This document shows positions 8,412 through 12,390 of a DNA stretch of 12,390 nucleotides, one piece after another (position 1 is the first letter of the stretch; each line of letters starts with the position of its first letter). The translations under genes and the position numbers were made by a program. Location of the stretch: assembly GCA_006247105.1 (NCBI GenBank), contig VDLU01000045.1:1-12390 (forward strand), in the 5' to 3' direction. Below the pieces are notes generated by a model that was not told the DNA's origin, ran no database searches, and worked only from the letters and a program-made list of their open reading frames with translations. This stretch comes from Giardia muris. Taxonomy: Eukaryota; Fornicata; Diplomonadida; Hexamitidae.

Positions 8412-10014
8412 TTCGATACGGATTTGATGGAGGCGGTCAAGAAGGGAGACCTCAAGGGCGTGAAAAGGAATCTCAGTCAGGCTGGGAAACAGGATGGATA
8501 TGGTGGGACGGCCCTGATGTGGGCTGCAATTAATGGCCGCGCCGATTTCATCTCCCTACTTGAGAAGGAGATTGGAATGCAGGACAACAGGGGATGGACC
8601 GCATTGATGCTAGCCGCCCACAAAGGCAATACGGATTGTGCCAGACTCCTCCTCTCAGAGGCCGGGAAGCAAACGACGGGGGAATGGATTGGCTTTCCCC
8701 CCGGGACGACCGCTCTCATGACGGCAGCTCATCGGAATTATCCCGAGATTGTTGAGCTCCTTCTCCCCTATGAGCAGGGAATGACTGATTCCAAGGGTCA
8801 TACCGCTCAATGGCATGCAAACAGCAGTCCAGAGAAAGGCGACTTCACCGAAGTCCGCAAGCTCCTCGAGAACGAAGGGACAGAGCGAATCCCTCCTCCG
8901 AGAGAAGAATGTCTGCTTATGGCATCTGCAATCACTGGAGACATCGAGGGAGTCAGGAAGCACCTGGATCGTGTCGGATATCAGGATCCGACCGGGACGA
9001 CGGCATTGATGATGGCAGCAAGCTATGGTCACTCTAATTGCATCCCCTTCCTAGAAAGAGAAATTGGGATGCAAAGCAATGATGGGACGACCGCATTGAT
9101 GAAGGCCGCAATGAAAGGTCACACTAGTTGCATTCCCCTACTTGAGAAGGAGATCGGGATGCAGGACAACTCTGGATGGACTGCATTGATGCTGGCCGCC
9201 TACCATGGCAATACGGACTGCGCCCGGCTCCTCTTCTGAAGCGGGGAAGCAAACAACGAAGAGTAGTGGGATCACCTCGAATGGCAAAACAGTTCCCTTC
9301 CCTTCCGGAATGACGGCTCTCATGCCTGCAGCCTACTTCAACCGCCCTGAAATCGTCCAGCTCCTTCTTCCCTACGAGCAAGGATTAAAGGATTCCGAAG
9401 GACACACTGCCAAGTGGTATGCAAACAACAGTCCAGAGAAAGGAGACTTCACCCAGGTCCGCCAGCTCCTCGAGGACGAAGGGATAGAACGACTTCCTCC
9501 ATCAAGTCCTGGACTAACCAATCAGGAACATATCAACAAGCTCACAGCTGAGATCGAGTCTCTCAAGAAAGACCTCTTCTCGTCCAAGAATGCCCTAGAG
9601 GAGACAAGGAAGGAGCTATCCCAACTGAATCAGGAAAACTCCTCGCTCAAACAGCAGCTCGACAATGCTATCAATGAGTCCAAGAGGCATGCGGAGATGA
9701 ACGAGGACCTTCGAAAGGCCTCTGACCAGAATCGAGCCCTCATCAACGCCCTCACCACCGAGAAGGCGACTCTTCAGGAGCAGCTCTCCAAGACCATTGA
9801 GGACCTCAAGAGAGCACTCGCAGACCAGAAGGCCCAGAACCTCGTCCTCGAGAAGGAGAACGCCCAACTGAGGACCGAGAGCCATGACATGAAAGACCTT
9901 CGGAGACGCCTCGAGGAGGTGGAGGAGGAGAAGAGGATCCTCCTCCAGAACCTCGCTGCTGTCGGGGGCAGGCTCACCAACCACCCCCAGGGCCTTGGAA
10001 CGCCCACTGGATGA
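8409..10014 (+). pseudogene. Ankyrin-repeat and coiled-coil protein copy 2, one frameshift
   Basis: Paralogue of 937-2589. The first frame (8409-9239, 276 codons) encodes MFDTDLMEAVKKGDLKGV, an ankyrin block with TALMWAA, TALMLAA, ELLLPYEQG and TAQWHAN, then a second block ending at DCARLLF and a TGA at 9237-9239. Copy 1 has CARLLLSEAGKQ here; copy 2 continues with SEAGKQTT in a different frame (open to 10014), so two bases are missing, or one is extra, around 9231-9236. The second part has one more ankyrin unit (PYEQGLKDSEGHTAKWY) and the coiled coil, whose last 120 or so residues and their codons match copy 1 as far as I can compare. Only one of the two SSLKQQL segments remains. As written it yields a truncated ankyrin protein without the coiled coil. 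A sequencing error is possible. Confidence 0.88.
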
Positions 10015-10369
10015 CCTGCGTCCGGCAGGGGCGGGAGGTCGGAAGGCCCGGCCGGATGAAGGAGTCCCCGTCGGTCCTCCTATGGGCCTCCGGGATCAAC
10101 GGTCATCGTCCAGTGCCCCGGTCTTCGTCCTTCGATCAAGAGGAGTGAACGGGATCACGGGAGGGACGAGAGGACGACCATGAGCCCCGGTTGATCCCAA
10201 CCCGTCTCCATGAAGGAGGGCCGGCCTCCTGGATCTGCCTGAGGGCATGGATGGAGAGCGGGGAAGGGCACCAGGTCGTGCATGGCTGTGTGAGCCAATG
10301 CCGGCTGCTCACTGCTCCGGACTCGTGACAGAAGTGGGTGTCCGGAGTTCACGCCCTCCAGCTTGTGGG
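10015..10369 (+). other. Conserved 3' flank of ankyrin gene copy 2
   Basis: Nearly identical to 581-936 in inverted orientation, with only a few base differences seen, including a small indel around 10227-10240. It contains AGTGAAC at about 10144-10150 as the only AGTRAA-type signal noticed. No gene is supported. Confidence 0.5.
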
Positions 10370-10517
10370 TCGTGAGTGGAACCGTGCACGTTGGACATCT
10401 CGTTCTCCGGACCAACGCCCCTTGAAGGAACCCGTAGACGCATGGGTCGCAATCCCATGTCAGGATGGTACCGCAACGACAAACGCTCTGGGGTCCTAAG
10501 CACCTCTGTATAAGCAC
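10366..10517 (-). pseudogene. Possible zinc-finger remnant crossing the repeat boundary
   Basis: The minus-strand frame through this region encodes a Cys pattern with C-x-C, then about eight residues, C-x2-C, then about sixteen residues and C-x2-C (CRCGTIL, WDCDPC, RCPTC). This spacing could be a zinc ribbon or part of a RING-like finger. The frame is open upstream to a TAG near 10578 and downstream into the repeat arm (to 10155), where it no longer looks coding. There is no convincing start. It may be a fragment of a host gene cut by the rearrangement that placed the arm, or chance. Confidence 0.25.
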
Positions 10518-11009
10518 ATGATGCAGGATGGTTCCCCTCGATGAGGAGGGCTCAACGACGACCAGTTCGACAGCACTCTACGTGAGCGGCACCTTCTTTG
10601 CGGCATCCTCAGGCCATATGGCCCGGAAGTCCGGCAGTACCGTCGGGGATGGAGAGCCGTGGTTGAGGAGCAGGGTGCGTGCTGAGGTCGAGGTCACCGT
10701 GCTGGCGGTTATGACGATGGATGCGCCCCCACTTCCCTATCCATCCTTGCCATCCTCCCCGTCCTGGGCCGGGGGGCCTCATCGCCTCCACTTACGATGG
10801 AGGAGTCCCGTACCTTCTCCCGTCCCGCGTGACGTGCCAGTCGAGGAGAATCCGTCCAAAAAAGAGCAAGGCCTCGACACGACCGGTTAAGCACCCCGAA
10901 CCCGCCCCCTGTCCTCAAAGGGCCGCTTTCCCCTTGACAAGCCCCCGACGCTTGAGGGACGCGAAAGATCGGCATCCTCATCAACCATGATGATTCCACC
11001 ACCAGGCCA
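10518..11009. other. Unassigned interval between repeat arm and Rep element
   Basis: Open frames occur on both strands (plus 10528-10890; minus to 10709), with Pro/Ser/Arg-rich translations and no domain signature. I cannot choose a coding strand. Base composition is GC-rich up to about 10960 and then becomes more balanced toward the Rep-like element. Confidence 0.4.
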
Positions 11010-11434
11010 CCCCCTGCCTGATAATGAGCAGGAGATGCTTTAATAGTGTTGGTTTCACTTAGACGCGGAAGACGGACTTCGATGTATCTTGGCTCCTCGC
11101 CCCCTAGGAGTAGTACGCGGACACGGTTATCTATTGATTGACGCATGATCGCGTCCCTGATGAGGCGCCTCGGGACAGTTATGCGTTCGTATTGGTCTGA
11201 ATCTAGGTTGTATGCCCACGTCCAGCAGTACGTCTTTCCGTTACGCCTGTCGATGTGAATGTCTCCTACGCGGTGTCAGCACCAACAGTCGTTGCAGAAG
11301 ACCATCCAACCATTTTGTGGGCAAGTGTACCACTCTAGACAGTGCGTTTCCTCTTCTTGTTCGGTCCTGATTGTCTCAACTTTGTGGGGCAAAAAATGGA
11401 GCCAAGTAAGAGGCGACCTCCTACACCACGCCAT
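11010..11434 (-). pseudogene. Unknown Cys/Trp-rich ORF divergent from the Rep remnant, one in-frame stop
   Basis: On the minus strand a frame beginning at ATG 11434-11432 runs leftward with a single TGA at 11278-11276 and stays open to 10709. Before the TGA it contains a compact Cys block (WYTCPQNGWMVFCNDCWC). After it comes a strongly protein-like stretch (HIDRRNGKTYCWTWAYN, DQYERITVPRRLIRDAI, PRYIEVRLPRLSE). CP..G...FC.DCWC resembles a metal-binding motif, but I cannot name a family. It lies back to back with, and slightly overlaps, the start of the Rep remnant. Some CRESS genomes place a second gene divergently in this way, so it could be a gene of the same element; capsid identity is not supported by any motif. 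It could instead be a separate host gene fragment. Confidence 0.4.
11390..11398 (+). promoter_or_regulatory. A-run directly before the putative Rep start
   Basis: Six A bases lead into ATG at 11396. A-rich sequence at the ATG is the usual Giardia start context, so the element may have used host-type initiation. This start puts the motif I position about 15 codons in, as expected for Rep proteins. Confidence 0.35.
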
Positions 11435-12374
11435 TAGGTATTCACGGCGCGGGAGGAGCCATTACGGATGGTGCCGTCTGATTTATCCTCTCGCGTGCGA
11501 TATGTTGTCTGGCAGCACGAGAAGGCTCCCACGACCGATGCATGCTCAAGGATATGCTGAATTCACCGATTTCTCACGCTTTACAACAGCGCGATCTTTC
11601 TTCAATTACCTGAAGGAACGCACCTTGAGGTTCGAGCGGGTACACGTTCTCAAGCACGAGACTACTGTAGGAGGGAGGAGACGCGTGTTGATGGATCCTG
11701 GAAACAAGGCACTTGGCAGCCTGAAAGGGGTAGTGCTGCTCGCCTTTTTGGAGGCCAGACGCTGAGGAGTTCCTTCGTTCGTGGACGACTCTGCGAACGT
11801 TGCTGATCTGTCTATAGATCGAGACGCTCTCGTGCATCGCTTCCCTTCTATCTTTGCACGGGAGTCTAACTTGTTTGCTTATGGACTTGACGTCTCCTCA
11901 ATGCCCGCATCTCGACCGTCGACATTAAGCTGTTCGACTGGCAGATCGCTCTGCCTCGTCACCTACGCGCCCCTAGACGAGGAGGAGCTTTTGGAACTGG
12001 CCACGAGTCTGCCACTGGTAAATCGACGTTCGTCAGTACTTGGCACGTGTCGAGTTTCGTCGCGTTCTTATCCCTCGTTGGTCCTTGAGGGATCTCCTCC
12101 TTGCGTACGTCACTGGATCATAGCCTTCAGTATGCCACGCGATGCACAGGAGGAGTTCTTGCAGGACCGCACGTATCCGACCACGCTCGAACGTACCTCT
12201 GATGGAGGTATCCAGATGTCAGACAAGTATATGTCCTGTCAGAAGTACGTTGATGCTCATGTGATCGTGACCGCGAACACCTCTCCTCTATACGAGAAGC
12301 TCCCGAAGTGCATCGTTGAGATCTACCTCGACCTTCATCTATGGTCTGTGCATATTGGGTGCTCGTGTTCCTAG
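11396..12374 (+). pseudogene. rep: Decayed CRESS-DNA-type Rep (HUH endonuclease plus SF3 helicase)
   Basis: Rep motifs occur in the correct order over about 980 bp, the length of an ordinary Rep gene, but in alternating plus frames. After ATG 11396 and a TAG at 11435 comes a motif I-like VFTARE (11438-11455), then RYVVWQHEKAP (11498-11530). Next are motif II HAQGYAEF with its H-x-Q (11541-11564) and motif III RDYCRREE with the Tyr at 11663. The helicase part shows Walker A ATGKST (12011-12028), a Walker B-like WIIAFSMPR (12114-12140) with the usual acidic residue missing, DKY (12222-12230) and motif C-like HVIVTAN (12258-12278). It ends at TAG 12372-12374. Breaks: the TAG at 11435, and shifts near 11534-11540, 11600-11627, 11765-11800, 11893-11905 and 12050-12095. 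Rep nicks and rejoins circular ssDNA for rolling-circle replication; this copy cannot. Rep-like sequences are known from Giardia and Entamoeba, and Vilyaviridae have been linked to Giardia. The KY...HVIV spacing recalls nanovirus/plasmid-type Reps. Confidence 0.82.
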
Positions 12375-12390
12375 AGGTCAGTCGGAACAA

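Larger units (their letters stand above)
8283..10369 (+). repeat. Right arm of large inverted repeat
   Basis: Counterpart of 581-2710 in opposite orientation. It carries ankyrin copy 2, about 125 bp of its upstream flank and 355 bp of its downstream flank. Similarity begins at CCCGAGGAGAGCTG and ends at AGCTTGTGGG. The upstream flank differs by small indels near the gene (8350-8395), and copy 2 lacks about 117 bp of coiled-coil coding present in copy 1. Confidence 0.9.

Noticed and set aside
9231..9240. Programmed ribosomal frameshift in ankyrin copy 2
   Set aside because: No slippery heptamer of the usual X XXY YYZ form or stimulatory structure is evident, and copy 1 does without it. A simple indel is the better explanation.
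11010..11434. Capsid gene assignment for the divergent ORF
   Set aside because: There is no Arg-rich N-terminus or other capsid feature; only position suggests it. Left as unknown.
11041..11440. CRESS replication origin stem-loop with a TAGTATTAC-type nonanucleotide
   Set aside because: I searched both strands between the Rep start and the divergent ORF and nearby, and found no such nonanucleotide flanked by inverted arms.
1..12390. Telomeric TAGGG arrays, tRNA genes, CRISPR arrays
   Set aside because: None seen on either strand, so a subtelomeric location cannot be claimed from sequence.

Overview
The window looks like nuclear DNA of a Giardia-type diplomonad. Two gene families point there. 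One is variant-specific surface protein (VSP) sequence: Cys-rich, dense in CxxC motifs, with GGCY motifs, one C-terminal membrane segment and a terminal CRGK, and an AGTGAA polyadenylation-type signal overlapping the stop codon. The other is a pair of ankyrin-repeat plus coiled-coil proteins of the Giardia 'protein 21.1' kind, whose ATG directly follows an A-rich stretch. No introns, tRNA, rRNA or CRISPR were seen. The VSP tail ends in CRGK without the final Ala that I associate with G. intestinalis, so another species such as G. muris is my guess, not a demonstrated assignment.

Layout. (1) 1-287, minus strand: the start of an unrecognised protein that runs off the left edge. (2) 581-2710: left arm of a large inverted repeat, holding an intact ankyrin/coiled-coil gene (937-2589, minus). 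(3) 2711-6964: three head-to-tail VSP copies on the minus strand, all lacking a signal peptide. VSP-1 (about 2717-3314) has no tail and runs into the repeat arm. VSP-2 (3335-5318) and VSP-3 (5343-6964) keep the tail but are broken by frameshifts. Copies are only about 20 bp apart and the junctions are near-identical 245-bp repeats. (4) 6965-8282: GC-rich sequence with no gene I can support. (5) 8283-10369: right arm, holding a second ankyrin/coiled-coil copy (8409-10014, plus) broken by one frameshift. (6) 10370-11000: possible zinc-finger remnant, otherwise unassigned. (7) About 11010-12390: visibly less GC-rich sequence. On the plus strand it holds a decayed Rep gene of the CRESS-DNA virus type (HUH endonuclease plus superfamily 3 helicase, 11396-12374). 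On the minus strand, divergent from it, is an open frame with a Cys-rich block.

How it fits together. This looks like a recombination-prone, surface-antigen region. The VSP copies look like donor or pseudogene segments, not complete expressible genes, and the ankyrin pair forms a palindrome around them. The 3' coiled-coil region of the two ankyrin copies reads the same in both arms, including synonymous positions, so copying or gene conversion is recent. The most unexpected content is the Rep fossil at the right edge, recognisable only by following conserved motifs across three reading frames. Several breaks fall in G/C homopolymers, so assembly error must be excluded before calling them biological.
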